From Bacteroidaceae bacterium (GTDB lineage Bacteria; Bacteroidota; Bacteroidia; Bacteroidales; Bacteroidaceae): a DNA stretch of 64,000 bases. The stretch covers positions 394,757-458,756 of the forward strand of contig CABIVS010000002.1 of NCBI GenBank assembly GCA_902362375.1, in the 5' to 3' direction. The position numbers and the translations under genes are program-made. The notes under the pieces were generated by a model. It made no database searches and was not told the origin of the DNA. It worked only from the letters and a program-made list of their open reading frames with translations. Positions 51,015-63,277 of this stretch are shown one piece after another. How positions within the stretch are numbered: the stretch's first letter is position 1; the number at the start of each line of letters is the position of its first letter.

Positions 51015-52760
51015 ATGATTGCATTAGATAATTTTGAGAGCTGTGTGCCATATAGAATATTAGTGCGCGGAGAAGAGTATTATGAAACAGGGGCTGTTTC
51101 TGAATTGGAAGAAGATTCGCCCGGTGAATGGACTGCGACAGTAGAGGGTACGGAGAATTATAGCGTAGAGATATCTATGGACGGAAAGGAAATAGAGTCT
51201 TGGTACTGTGACTGTCCGTATGATGGGGAGATTTGTAAACATGTCGTAGCCACCTTACTGGCAATTCGTGATAATGAGAAAAAGGTGAATCGCAGTGCCT
51301 TTTCCAAGATGAAAGTAGAGGTAGAGGAAGCCGTCGTTATAGATGAAACTGTGGACATACAACAATTGCTGTCATTCGTTAACCCACAAGAACTTTCACA
51401 ATTTATATATGAATATGCCTCTATGCATCCGGAGTTTAAAACAGCCCTTTTGACTCGTTTTATGGCTAAAGAGTTGTCCGCAACATCAAAAGAAAAGGAT
51501 TACAGAGCAGAGATTCAGAAAGTGTTTAATGACTCTTATTATAACAAAAAGTCTCGTTATCATAATCGTTATGATGATTTTGACTGTGATTGGGAAACAG
51601 TTTTCAATCGGATGGACACTTTTTTGGAGAAAGCAGACTTCTTTTTGAATGTGGGAAACATAGATACTGCTATTGATATAGCTCTTCAAACTCTTCGTTC
51701 AATCGGTGAGAATTATGAGGATGAGCTTTTGTATAATGATGATCTCTATCCTTCTGATTATTGTGAGCAGGCAGGAGATTTGCTGATAAAAGTAATTGAG
51801 CACCCTAAGACCACCCAAAAGCAAAAGACAGCGATTCTTCAGGAATTAGGTCAGCTGGCTAAACTATCTACTTATCGTGATTATGACCTTTATGATATAG
51901 ACGAATTGCTGATGCAAATAAATCTTTCCATTCAACCGGCAGAAAAAGCGTTGGAATTGATTGACAAACTCTTGGAAGAAAGAAAAGATACTTACGACTT
52001 ATATCAAATCGTTCTTCGGAAAGTCAATCTGTTAACCGAACTGCATGAAGAGCAAAAAGCAGCTGATACGATTCGTCAATACCTTTATTTAACTGAAATT
52101 CGAGAAATGGAGGTGGATAAATTGATTGCCCGTTGTCAATATGATGAAGCTATCCGTTTGTTGAATGAAGGAATCGAGATTGCGGAAAAAGAAGAACATA
52201 TCGGAACCGTAGAGGAATGGTTGAAAACTAAATTGAGGATTTACGAGATGACTCATCAAACTGCTGAAGTCATTAATACATGTCGTTTATTGTTTGTGTC
52301 GGGTAGAGATCAGTTAGAATATTATAGTAAACTTAAAACTCTTGTTCCGAAAGAAGAATGGAAGAGCTTTCTGGATACGATGATGAAAGAAACTCAATTT
52401 AGTGAATATTTTTCTTTTGGTGGAAATGATGAGGCTGAAATTTATGTGAAAGAAAGAGATTATGAGCGTTTGTTCAAACTGTTGTCATCAATCAGGTATA
52501 ATCAGTTGGAAGCATTGATGAAATATTCTTATCATCTGAAAGATACTCATTCGGAGCAATTGATTGCTATATATATATCTTTGTTGAATGATTACGCAGA
52601 ACAGAATGTGGGACGGACTCATTATGAATTGATAGCACAGGCGTTGTTGTGTGCAAAGAAACTTAATGGGGGACAGGAAGCTGTGAAAAAGTTAGTTGCA
52701 GAGTTCCGGATAAAATATAAACGTCGTCCGGCAATGATGGAAGTATTAAGGAGATTCTAA
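51015..52760 (+). CDS. SWIM zinc-finger protein with helical repeats
   Basis: 581 residues. N-terminal SWIM motif WYCDCPYDGEICKHVVATLL near residues 58-77 (CxCx(n)CxH, likely zinc and DNA or protein binding). The rest is Glu/Lys-rich and helical with TPR-like units (NVGNIDTAIDIALQTLRSIG, CQYDEAIRLLNEGIEIAEKE). No catalytic domain. SWIM-helical proteins of this shape occur near accessory loci; a defence or regulatory function is only a guess. First gene of the right-hand accessory region. Confidence 0.82.
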   Translation: MIALDNFESCVPYRILVRGEEYYETGAVSELEEDSPGEWTATVEGTENYSVEISMDGKEIESWYCDCPYDGEICKHVVATLLAIRDNEKKVNRSAFSKMKVEVEEAVVIDETVDIQQLLSFVNPQELSQFIYEYASMHPEFKTALLTRFMAKELSATSKEKDYRAEIQKVFNDSYYNKKSRYHNRYDDFDCDWETVFNRMDTFLEKADFFLNVGNIDTAIDIALQTLRSIGENYEDELLYNDDLYPSDYCEQAGDLLIKVIEHPKTTQKQKTAILQELGQLAKLSTYRDYDLYDIDELLMQINLSIQPAEKALELIDKLLEERKDTYDLYQIVLRKVNLLTELHEEQKAADTIRQYLYLTEIREMEVDKLIARCQYDEAIRLLNEGIEIAEKEEHIGTVEEWLKTKLRIYEMTHQTAEVINTCRLLFVSGRDQLEYYSKLKTLVPKEEWKSFLDTMMKETQFSEYFSFGGNDEAEIYVKERDYERLFKLLSSIRYNQLEALMKYSYHLKDTHSEQLIAIYISLLNDYAEQNVGRTHYELIAQALLCAKKLNGGQEAVKKLVAEFRIKYKRRPAMMEVLRRF

Positions 52761-52816
52761 AAATACTTTATTATAAGTTTTTCTGTATCTCTGTTGTTTG
52801 GAGATAGCAAAGTTCG

Positions 52817-52824
52817 TATCTTTG
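52817..52824 (+). promoter_or_regulatory. -7 promoter element for the MNT-HEPN gene
   Basis: TATCTTTG, 23 nt before the ATG at 52848. It shows that the in-frame ATG at 52794 is not the start. Confidence 0.55.
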
Positions 52825-52847
52825 TAAGATTACAAATAAGATTAATT

Positions 52848-53735
52848 ATGAAAAGGTCTATAAAACGTTTGCCCAAATGTACACAGGAAGAATTGACAGT
52901 CTTACTGGATTTAGTGTGTAAAAGCATCGAGAATTGTCAGATGGTTATCCTGTTCGGAAGTTATGCAAGGGGAAACTATGTTTTATGGGACAGTAATATA
53001 GAATTTGGTGTTCATACTTCCTATCAGAGTGATTACGATATTCTTGTCGTCGTGACCGGACAGACTAAATATGTGGAAAGAAAATTGCACCGTATCACGA
53101 ATCAATATCATGATTTGTTTGCTGGTCGTCGTCATACTTTTCCACAATTTGTTGTAGAACATATTAATACCGTAAACCGTAATCTGGAAATCAGCCAATA
53201 TTTCTTTACGGATATAGTAAAGGAGGGTATTATGCTTTATAATAGTGGCAAACACGAATTGGCTAAACCACGTAAGTTGAGCTTTAGGGAGATTCGGGAT
53301 ATTGCGCAAAAAGAATTTAATGAATTATATCCATACGCTTGTGGGCTTTTGGAAGGGGTGAATGAATTTTATTTGCCTAAGAAACAAAATAAAATTTCAG
53401 CATTTCTGCTTCATCAGACATGTGAGAAGCTTTATAATTGTATCCTGATGGTTTTTACGAACTATCGTCCGAAGAGTCATAAAATCAAAGAACTTGGTGG
53501 GATGGTAAAGCGTTTTTCTATGGAATTAACCACAGTCTTTCCTCAAAATACGGATGCAGAGAAAGAATGTTTTGATTTATTATGCCGTTCTTACATTGAA
53601 GCTCGCTATAACAAAGATTTCAGTATCTCACAAGAACAACTGGAATATCTTATTTCCCGTGTGGATATTCTGCGAGATGTTACTGAACGCTTGTGTAAGG
53701 AGAAAATTGCGGAATATGATACAATGACTGAATAA
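52848..53735 (+). CDS. Single-chain nucleotidyltransferase-HEPN protein
   Basis: 295 residues from the ATG at 52848. The N-terminal half is an MNT-type nucleotidyltransferase: VILFGSYARGNY near residue 33 (GSxARG) and SDYDILVVVTG near residue 60 (DxD-like pair). The C-terminal half is a HEPN domain (KISAFLLHQTCEKLYNCILM near 181-200; the YRPKSHKIKELG segment after it holds the conserved Arg and His). MNT and HEPN are usually two small toxin-antitoxin partners; here they are one chain. RNase-type toxicity or defence is inferred from the family. Confidence 0.85.
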   Translation: MKRSIKRLPKCTQEELTVLLDLVCKSIENCQMVILFGSYARGNYVLWDSNIEFGVHTSYQSDYDILVVVTGQTKYVERKLHRITNQYHDLFAGRRHTFPQFVVEHINTVNRNLEISQYFFTDIVKEGIMLYNSGKHELAKPRKLSFREIRDIAQKEFNELYPYACGLLEGVNEFYLPKKQNKISAFLLHQTCEKLYNCILMVFTNYRPKSHKIKELGGMVKRFSMELTTVFPQNTDAEKECFDLLCRSYIEARYNKDFSISQEQLEYLISRVDILRDVTERLCKEKIAEYDTMTE

Positions 53736-53789
53736 TTGTTCCCTGTGAAATAAGACTAGCCCTCCTATGAAATAAAAAACAAAATATAT

Positions 53790-53890
53790 CTGTCATCTGT
53801 CACAAATTATAATCTAACTTGCAGAGTATAAGTACTTAATGCTGTGACAGCACATGGTGACAGCAGTGTGATAGTAATAATGCTGTCACC
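53790..53890. repeat. CTGTCAC/GTGACAG motif cluster, left side of the vapE-like gene
   Basis: Copies at 53790 (ctgtcatctgtcaca), 53842 (ctgtgacagc), 53857 (ggtgacagcag) and 53881 (tgctgtcacc), in both orientations. A C8-A9 homopolymer follows at 53889-53905, then an A-rich stretch. Confidence 0.65.
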
Positions 53891-54009
53891 CCCCCCAAAA
53901 AAAAACAAAGAAAAAATTAAAGATACTGTTTGGAAATTGATAGTATCAGTCATAGAAAGATAAGTCGTTCAATTTATTATCCCCGTACTTATGAGTTGTG
54001 CCCTGCCTT

Positions 54010-54177
54010 TAAACTAACAGTTTCAAGGCGTGAAACTGTTGGTTCTGCGGTTTGAAACTTTAGTTTCATAGGCTTGAAACTCTAGTTCCAATTACTTGAA
54101 ACCATTGGTTTCTTACCGATGAAACTAGAGTTTCTCCTAGCTGAAACTTTAGTTTCAAGCAGAGAAAACTAACTTGA
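54010..54177. repeat. Array of eight palindromic units at a 22-bp period
   Basis: Unit starts fall at about 54010, 54032, 54054, 54076, 54098, 54121, 54143 and 54165 (steps of 22, 22, 22, 22, 23, 22, 22). The core is GAAACTNNAGTTTC, exact at 54054, 54121 and 54143, near-exact at the others; first and last units are weaker. The 22-bp step is two helical turns, so all units lie on one face of the DNA. Directly upstream of the vapE-like gene, as an iteron or operator array would be. Confidence 0.85.
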
Positions 54178-54347
54178 ACCGTAATTGAGTGATAACGATC
54201 CCATTTCTTTTGGCTAAATAGACACTTGATATATCAATAATTTTCTATATTAAAATCTTGTTTTTCTTGTCGGTCCCGAATAATATGAGTAATTTAGCAG
54301 TCTCAACGATCACAAAGGCGCTGACAAAACAATTTATTATCAAATTA

Positions 54348-56438
54348 ATGAAAATTACTCAATTTCGTAGGAACGAAGATACGATAGCGCTTAGCGTAAT
54401 GGATCTTGATATACTGGTAAATAAGATAAAGACAGAAATAAAATCCCGTCCTGTTTCTACATTCAGAGAACATTTGCGATATACCCTTCCCGATGAACGG
54501 TGTATGTTTGCCAATAAACTTTCCCAAATAATTCCTGCTGCCGAATTCCGAAAAGTAAACGGTCAGAAACAGATGAAAAACTACAACGGTATTGTAGAAC
54601 TGACCATCGGTCCCTTGTCCAATAAGTCGGAAATCGCTTTAGTGAAACAAAAAGCCTGTGAGCAACCACAAACCCGTTGTGTTTTTATGGGTTCAAGTGG
54701 CAAAACAGTGAAAATATGGACTACCTTTACCCGACCGGACAACTCGCTTCCCAATACACGGGAAGAAGCGGAATTATTCCACGCCCATGCTTATCGATTG
54801 GCTGTGAAATGTTATCAGCCCCAGATTCCATTCGATATACTTCCCAAAGAGCCGACTTTGGAACAATATTCACGCTTATCCCACGACCCGGACATCATCT
54901 ATCGTCCGGATTCAGTCCAATTTTATCTTTCCCAACCGTCATCAATGCCCGAAGAAACCACTTTCCGGGAAGCGGTTCAAGCAGAGAAATCACCATTGAC
55001 CCGTGCCGTACCGGGATATGATGCGGAAAATGCATTTCTGATGCTTTTCGAAGCCGCTTTTCGGAAAGCTTATGCCGATCTTAGGGAAGCGGGGCTCGAA
55101 TTGTGCGAAGACACATGGCATCCTTTAGTTGTCCAACTGGCTAAAAACTGTTTTGCTTCGGGACTTCCGCAAGAAGAAGTTGTGAAACGTACCATTTTCC
55201 ACTTCTATATGTATAAACAGGAAGAGCTTATCCGGCAAATGATTGGCAATATATATACCGAGTGCAAAGGCTTTGGCAAGAATATCAGCCTGACTAAAGA
55301 GCAGCAACTCGCTTTGCAGACAGAAGAATTCATGAAACGCCGCTATGAATTTCGCCATAACACCCAAATTGGCGAGGTAGAATATCGTGAAAGGCTTTCT
55401 TTCCGTTTCTGCTTCAATCCTCTCGACAAACGTGCGCTGAACAGCATTGCTCTGGATGCGCAAATGGAAGGCATCCCGTTGTGGGACAGGGATATTAGTC
55501 GTTATATTTACTCCAACCGTGTGCCTGTATTCAACCCGTTGGAAGATTTTCTCTACCGGCTTCCAGCGTGGGACGGCAAAGACCGTATCCGTGCATTGGC
55601 AGCCACCGTCCCTTGTAAGAACCCGTATTGGATGGATTTGTTCCACCGTTGGTTCCTCAATATGGTTTCTCATTGGAAAGGAAGCAATAAAAAGTATGCA
55701 AACAGTGTTTCTCCCTTACTTGTCGGACCGCAAGGGACACGTAAATCCACCTTTTGCCGGAGCATAATGCCCCCTACCGAGCGTTCCTACTATACCGACA
55801 GTATTGATTTCTCCCGAAAGAAAGATGCCGAACTTTACCTCAATCGTTTTGCGCTTATCAATATCGATGAATTTGACCAGGTGAGTTCGACACAACAAGG
55901 CTTTCTGAAACATATTCTGCAAAAGCCTGTACTGAATGTGAAGAAACCTCATGGCAGTGCCGTGCTTGAAATGCGTCGTTACGCCTCATTCATAGCTACG
56001 AGTAACCAAAAAGACTTGTTGACCGACCCTTCCGGCAGTCGTCGTTTTATTTGTATCGAAGTGACCGGAGTGATTGACACCAACCGTCCGATAGACTATG
56101 AACAGCTTTACGCACAAGCTATGTATGAACTGGAACATGGCGAACGTTACTGGTTCGATCAAGAGGAAGAAAGGATCATGGTGGAAAACAACCGTGAATT
56201 TGAACAGGTTCCGCCAGAAGAGCAACTTTTCTTCCGTTATTTTCGTGCCGCTCAGCCTGAAGAAGGGGAGTGGCTGTCTCCAGCAGAGATTATGGAAGAT
56301 ATTCAAAAAGGCAGTTCAATCCCGATGTCTGTCAAGAGGGTTAATTCCTTCGGAAGAATACTGAAAAAGCAAGAAATACCTTCCAAACATACGCGTAGCG
56401 GTACACTCTATCATGTTGTAAGACTAATAACCAGGTGA
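54348..56438 (+). CDS. VirE/VapE-type primase-helicase-like protein
   Basis: About 696 residues from the ATG at 54348 (54285 and 54258 are earlier in-frame starts). The N-terminal half is the BT4734-like/VirE N-terminal domain (FREHLRYTLPDERCMFANKL; YNGIVELTIGPLSNKSEIAL). The C-terminal half is a VirE/VapE P-loop ATPase: LLVGPQGTRKSTFCRS (Walker A near 459), ALINIDEFDQVSSTQQ (Walker B-like near 505) and FIATSNQKDLLTDPSGSRRF (sensor and Arg finger region near 546). Such proteins are found in Bacteroides mobile or prophage-like elements and resemble replication primase-helicases. It has a palindromic array upstream and GTGACAG motifs on both sides. Confidence 0.85.
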   Translation: MKITQFRRNEDTIALSVMDLDILVNKIKTEIKSRPVSTFREHLRYTLPDERCMFANKLSQIIPAAEFRKVNGQKQMKNYNGIVELTIGPLSNKSEIALVKQKACEQPQTRCVFMGSSGKTVKIWTTFTRPDNSLPNTREEAELFHAHAYRLAVKCYQPQIPFDILPKEPTLEQYSRLSHDPDIIYRPDSVQFYLSQPSSMPEETTFREAVQAEKSPLTRAVPGYDAENAFLMLFEAAFRKAYADLREAGLELCEDTWHPLVVQLAKNCFASGLPQEEVVKRTIFHFYMYKQEELIRQMIGNIYTECKGFGKNISLTKEQQLALQTEEFMKRRYEFRHNTQIGEVEYRERLSFRFCFNPLDKRALNSIALDAQMEGIPLWDRDISRYIYSNRVPVFNPLEDFLYRLPAWDGKDRIRALAATVPCKNPYWMDLFHRWFLNMVSHWKGSNKKYANSVSPLLVGPQGTRKSTFCRSIMPPTERSYYTDSIDFSRKKDAELYLNRFALINIDEFDQVSSTQQGFLKHILQKPVLNVKKPHGSAVLEMRRYASFIATSNQKDLLTDPSGSRRFICIEVTGVIDTNRPIDYEQLYAQAMYELEHGERYWFDQEEERIMVENNREFEQVPPEEQLFFRYFRAAQPEEGEWLSPAEIMEDIQKGSSIPMSVKRVNSFGRILKKQEIPSKHTRSGTLYHVVRLITR

Positions 56439-56534
56439 CGGCAAAAATGCCATCACCCTGCCGTCACCTCTTGCTGTCACGGACTTATCGGTTCATTACT
56501 AAACTATTAACCCCTAATCTGTGACAGATGACAG
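56433..56534. repeat. GTGACGG/GTGACAG motif cluster, right side of the vapE-like gene
   Basis: aggtgacggc (56433-56442) forms a 10-bp stem with gccgtcacct (56460-56469) across the stop codon; tgctgtcac lies at 56472 and tgtgacagatgacag at 56520-56534. The last is the exact reverse complement of the left-side ctgtcatctgtcaca (53790-53804). Confidence 0.65.
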
Positions 56535-56538
56535 CAAT

Positions 56539-56973
56539 TTACCAAATATATTCTTCTGTGTAACGTTGGTAAGTTGGTTCTTCTTTTATCCCTTTATTGC
56601 GGAATAGTTGTTTTATATAAGCTTGGTCTTTAGGCATAAGCCCCCGTTCTCCACGATAGAACCGATAATATCCCGTTTTACCGTAGTGTCCCACTAATTG
56701 TATTCTGATACTGACCGCATCTTCATAAGGAATTCTGTTAAGCAACTGTTTAAGTCCCCATGCCACATGGACTTTTACAGCAGTTTTAAAACATTCGCAC
56801 TGGTTTCCATCCGCAGGATAACGTGCCGGATTAACGATGGAGATATAAAGGTAATCGGCTGTTTCATTTTGTGCAGCTATGTGGCGCAAGCATTTTGAGA
56901 CTTGTGGACATTGATCGTTGAAGCAACGGGCAAAATTGTAGGGGACAGACAGGCTGTCGGGTTCTTCTTTCAT
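56539..56973 (-). CDS. DUF6078-like protein
   Basis: 144 residues, soluble. Cysteines near the N-terminus (CFNDQCPQVSKCLRH, CxxxxCxxxxxC, near residues 17-28) may bind metal; WGLKQLLNRIPYEDAVSIRI and YRFYRGERGLMP follow. I recognise it as a Bacteroides family (DUF6078) without known function. It converges on the vapE-like gene, whose motifs end 5 nt from its stop. A -7 element TACTTTTG lies at 57042-57049 (minus strand). Confidence 0.7.
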   Translation of the reverse strand: MKEEPDSLSVPYNFARCFNDQCPQVSKCLRHIAAQNETADYLYISIVNPARYPADGNQCECFKTAVKVHVAWGLKQLLNRIPYEDAVSIRIQLVGHYGKTGYYRFYRGERGLMPKDQAYIKQLFRNKGIKEEPTYQRYTEEYIW

Positions 56974-57177
56974 CTTGTAGGGTTTATTTTATTTGTGAGA
57001 TACTGTTGTTAATACGTTAATATACGGGAAAATATTCTTCACAAAAGTAGGGCTTTATTTTGGGAATGAGAAGTGTTTGAACAAATATTACTGACATGCA
57101 AAGAATCTTTTATAGAGAAATTGTGTTGTGATGCATCAAAAAATCTCCATTTCTTTCTCATATTCTATATTTTTACC

Positions 57178-57224
57178 TATTTTTGTAACTTCCGATAATA
57201 TAGCCTTATCGGAAGTTACAAAAA
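57178..57224 (+). promoter_or_regulatory. hsd operon promoter overlapping a 19-bp perfect inverted repeat
   Basis: -7 element TATTTTTG at 57178-57185. From 57180 to 57198 the sequence is the exact reverse complement of 57206-57224, with seven bases (tatagcc) between. The predicted start of transcription (about 57190) lies in the left arm. The palindrome ends 8 nt before the hsdR ATG. An operator for a regulator, or a 5' stem-loop of the mRNA. Confidence 0.65.
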
Positions 57225-57232
57225 ACACACAC

Positions 57233-61387
<4,155 letters not shown>

Positions 61388-61388
<1 letters not shown>

Positions 61389-62752
61389 TGGACACAAAGA
61401 AACTACGACAGAAAATATTAGACCTCGCTATTAGAGGAAAACTTGTTCCACAAGACCCTAATGATGAACCCGCATCTGTTTTACTTGAACGTATTAGGGA
61501 AGAGAAAGAACGTTTGATAAAGGAGGGGAAGATTAAGAGAAGTAAGAAAACGGCTTCTTCTGATACGTACCATTATGAGAACAAATATTTGCCGAAAGGT
61601 TGGACTATTTGTTCTTTGGATGATTTAGCTACTTTTGGGGGAGGAAAAACGCCCTCAATGGATAACAGAAAGTATTGGAATAATGCTAAGCATTTATGGA
61701 TAACATCAAAAGACATGAAGTTTGCTCATATAGCAGATTCCTTGTTGAAGATTTCCGATGCAGCATTAGATCAAATGACAATTTACGGTAAAGGCACATT
61801 ATTAATAGTGACAAGAAGTGGAATATTACGTCATACATTCCCCATTGCAATTTTAGATACAGAAGCGACCGTTAATCAAGATGTAAAGGCGATTTCATGT
61901 GTTTTATCACATATCCACACATACTTGTATTATGTGATAAAAGCTCAAGAGCAGGTGATTCTTAAAGATTATCATAAAGATGGTACTACCGTTGATAGTA
62001 TAGATTTTGATAAATTTAAGAAGTTGATAGTACCATTACCTCCATTATCTGAACAATACCGTATCGTAGAAGAGATTGAACATTGGTTTGCTTTGATTGA
62101 CCAAATAGAGCAAGGAAAAACCGATTTACAGACAACTATCAAGCAAATTAAGGGTAAAATCCTTGACCTCGCCATTCACGGCAAACTCGTGCCTCAAGAC
62201 CCGAATGACGAATCTGCCATTGAACTGTTGAAGCGCATAAATCCCGACTTCACACCTTGTGATAACGGGCATTATACGCAGTTGCCTGATGGATGGACAA
62301 TTGCACCCATGCAAATACTATGTTCGTTGATTGATGGTGATAAGCAAAATGGTATAGAACGAGTAAATCTTGATGTCAAATATTTGCGTGGTGAGCGTGA
62401 TGCCAAAACTTTGACTTCCGGCAAATATGTAGCTACAAAATCTCTTTTGATTTTAGTTGATGGAGAAAACTCGGGTGAAGTATTCAGAACTCCAATCGAA
62501 GGTTATCAAGGTAGCACTTTTAAACAGTTGTTTATCAACGAGCATATGAATAGCAGGTATGTATTACAAGTTATCAACTTACATAGGAGGATATTACGAG
62601 AAAACAAGGTGGGTTCTGCTATTCCTCACTTGAACAAGAAACTATTCAAAGCGATAGAAGTACCAATTCCACCTTACAAAGAGCAACAAAGGATTGTAGA
62701 GACTATAAATAAGGCTTTTATGTCTTTGGATTTGATAATGGAGAGCCTATAA
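61388..62752 (+). CDS. hsdS: Type I restriction-modification specificity subunit, HsdS (currently expressed form)
   Basis: 454 residues with two target-recognition domains (TRD1 about 60-215, TRD2 about 300-440), each preceded by a conserved repeat (KILDLAIRGKLVPQDPNDEP near residue 10 and KILDLAIHGKLVPQDPNDES near residue 255) and followed by the coiled-coil spacer (PLPPLSEQYRIVEEIEHWFA; PPYKEQQRIVETINKAFMSL). A 34-bp inverted repeat (62266-62299) begins at residue 293 and contains the start of TRD2 (GHYTQLPDGWT). Its second copy faces it downstream at the same point of a silent TRD2. Switching would change the second half-site recognised. Confidence 0.95.
62266..62299 (+). repeat. 34-bp inverted repeat (recombination site candidate), copy 1
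   Basis: In hsdS at the boundary into TRD2; encodes GHYTQLPDGWT. Exact reverse complement of 63197-63230. Confidence 0.95.
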
Positions 62753-62770
62753 ACTCTCCATTATCAAATC
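62729..62770. repeat. Palindrome at the junction of the two hsdS 3' ends
   Basis: gatttgataatggagag (62729-62745) and its exact reverse complement (62754-62770) flank cctataaa, which contains both stop codons. It encodes the shared C-terminal LDLIMESL of both forms, and may serve as a two-way terminator. Confidence 0.85.
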
Positions 62771-63230
62771 TAATTGTGTAAATATTTCACGGACTGCATA
62801 AACTATTCGTTTTTGTTCAGCCTTTGGTGGTATGGGTATTTCTAATTTTGAGTATTCGGAAATCCAATATCGTTTATGAGTGTCACCTACCAATCTGGTA
62901 ATGCTCATAAACATTGTCACATAATTAATTTCAATATCCTTGTGTATTTTTAGAATCTTCATTGCTGATGATTTTACCTTAAAGGGGAAATCAACTTTTT
63001 TTGAATCAGTTGTAAAATCATCAAAGATTATACAAGGAAGATTTGAATATATACCAGCAGTCTCGTTGGTGTAACCGATAATAAATGATTTACCTGCTGT
63101 TAAAACTGGTGTTGAATAGGAATCATCATAAGTTGTTGAGTTTACAATATAAGCGGTAGGTTGTTCATAATTTGTAATTTGTTCAAGCCTGCAAACTGTC
63201 CATCCATCAGGCAACTGCGTATAATGCCCG
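62747..63230 (-). pseudogene. hsdS: Silent, inverted hsdS TRD2 cassette
   Basis: On the minus strand, from IR copy 2 (63230) to the stop at 62747, the frame reads GHYTQLPDGWTVCRLEQITN, then a different recognition domain (TPVLTAGKSFIIGYTNETAG; YVTMFMSITRLVGD), then the shared coiled-coil end (PPKAEQKRIVYAVREIFTQL). It has no promoter, start or TRD1; open frame further upstream only reads back through the recombinase gene. Inversion across the two 34-bp repeats would join it in frame to hsdS codons 1-304, giving a 453-residue HsdS. Not decayed; a storage form rather than a dead gene. Confidence 0.9.
63197..63230 (-). repeat. 34-bp inverted repeat (recombination site candidate), copy 2
   Basis: Reverse complement of 62266-62299, no mismatch. 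47 bp from the start codon of the tyrosine recombinase. Confidence 0.95.
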
Positions 63231-63277
63231 ATATATTCTATTATATTGTTGCCGTATTCATTATAAATCAATATAAT

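Noticed and set aside
53889..53905. C8-A9 homopolymer as a phase-variable tract
   Set aside because: It lies about 450 bp before the vapE-like gene, outside any reading frame and not in a visible promoter spacer.
54010..54177. Possible CRISPR array
   Set aside because: The period is only 22 bp with 6-8 bp between palindromes, no room for spacers, and no cas gene is near.
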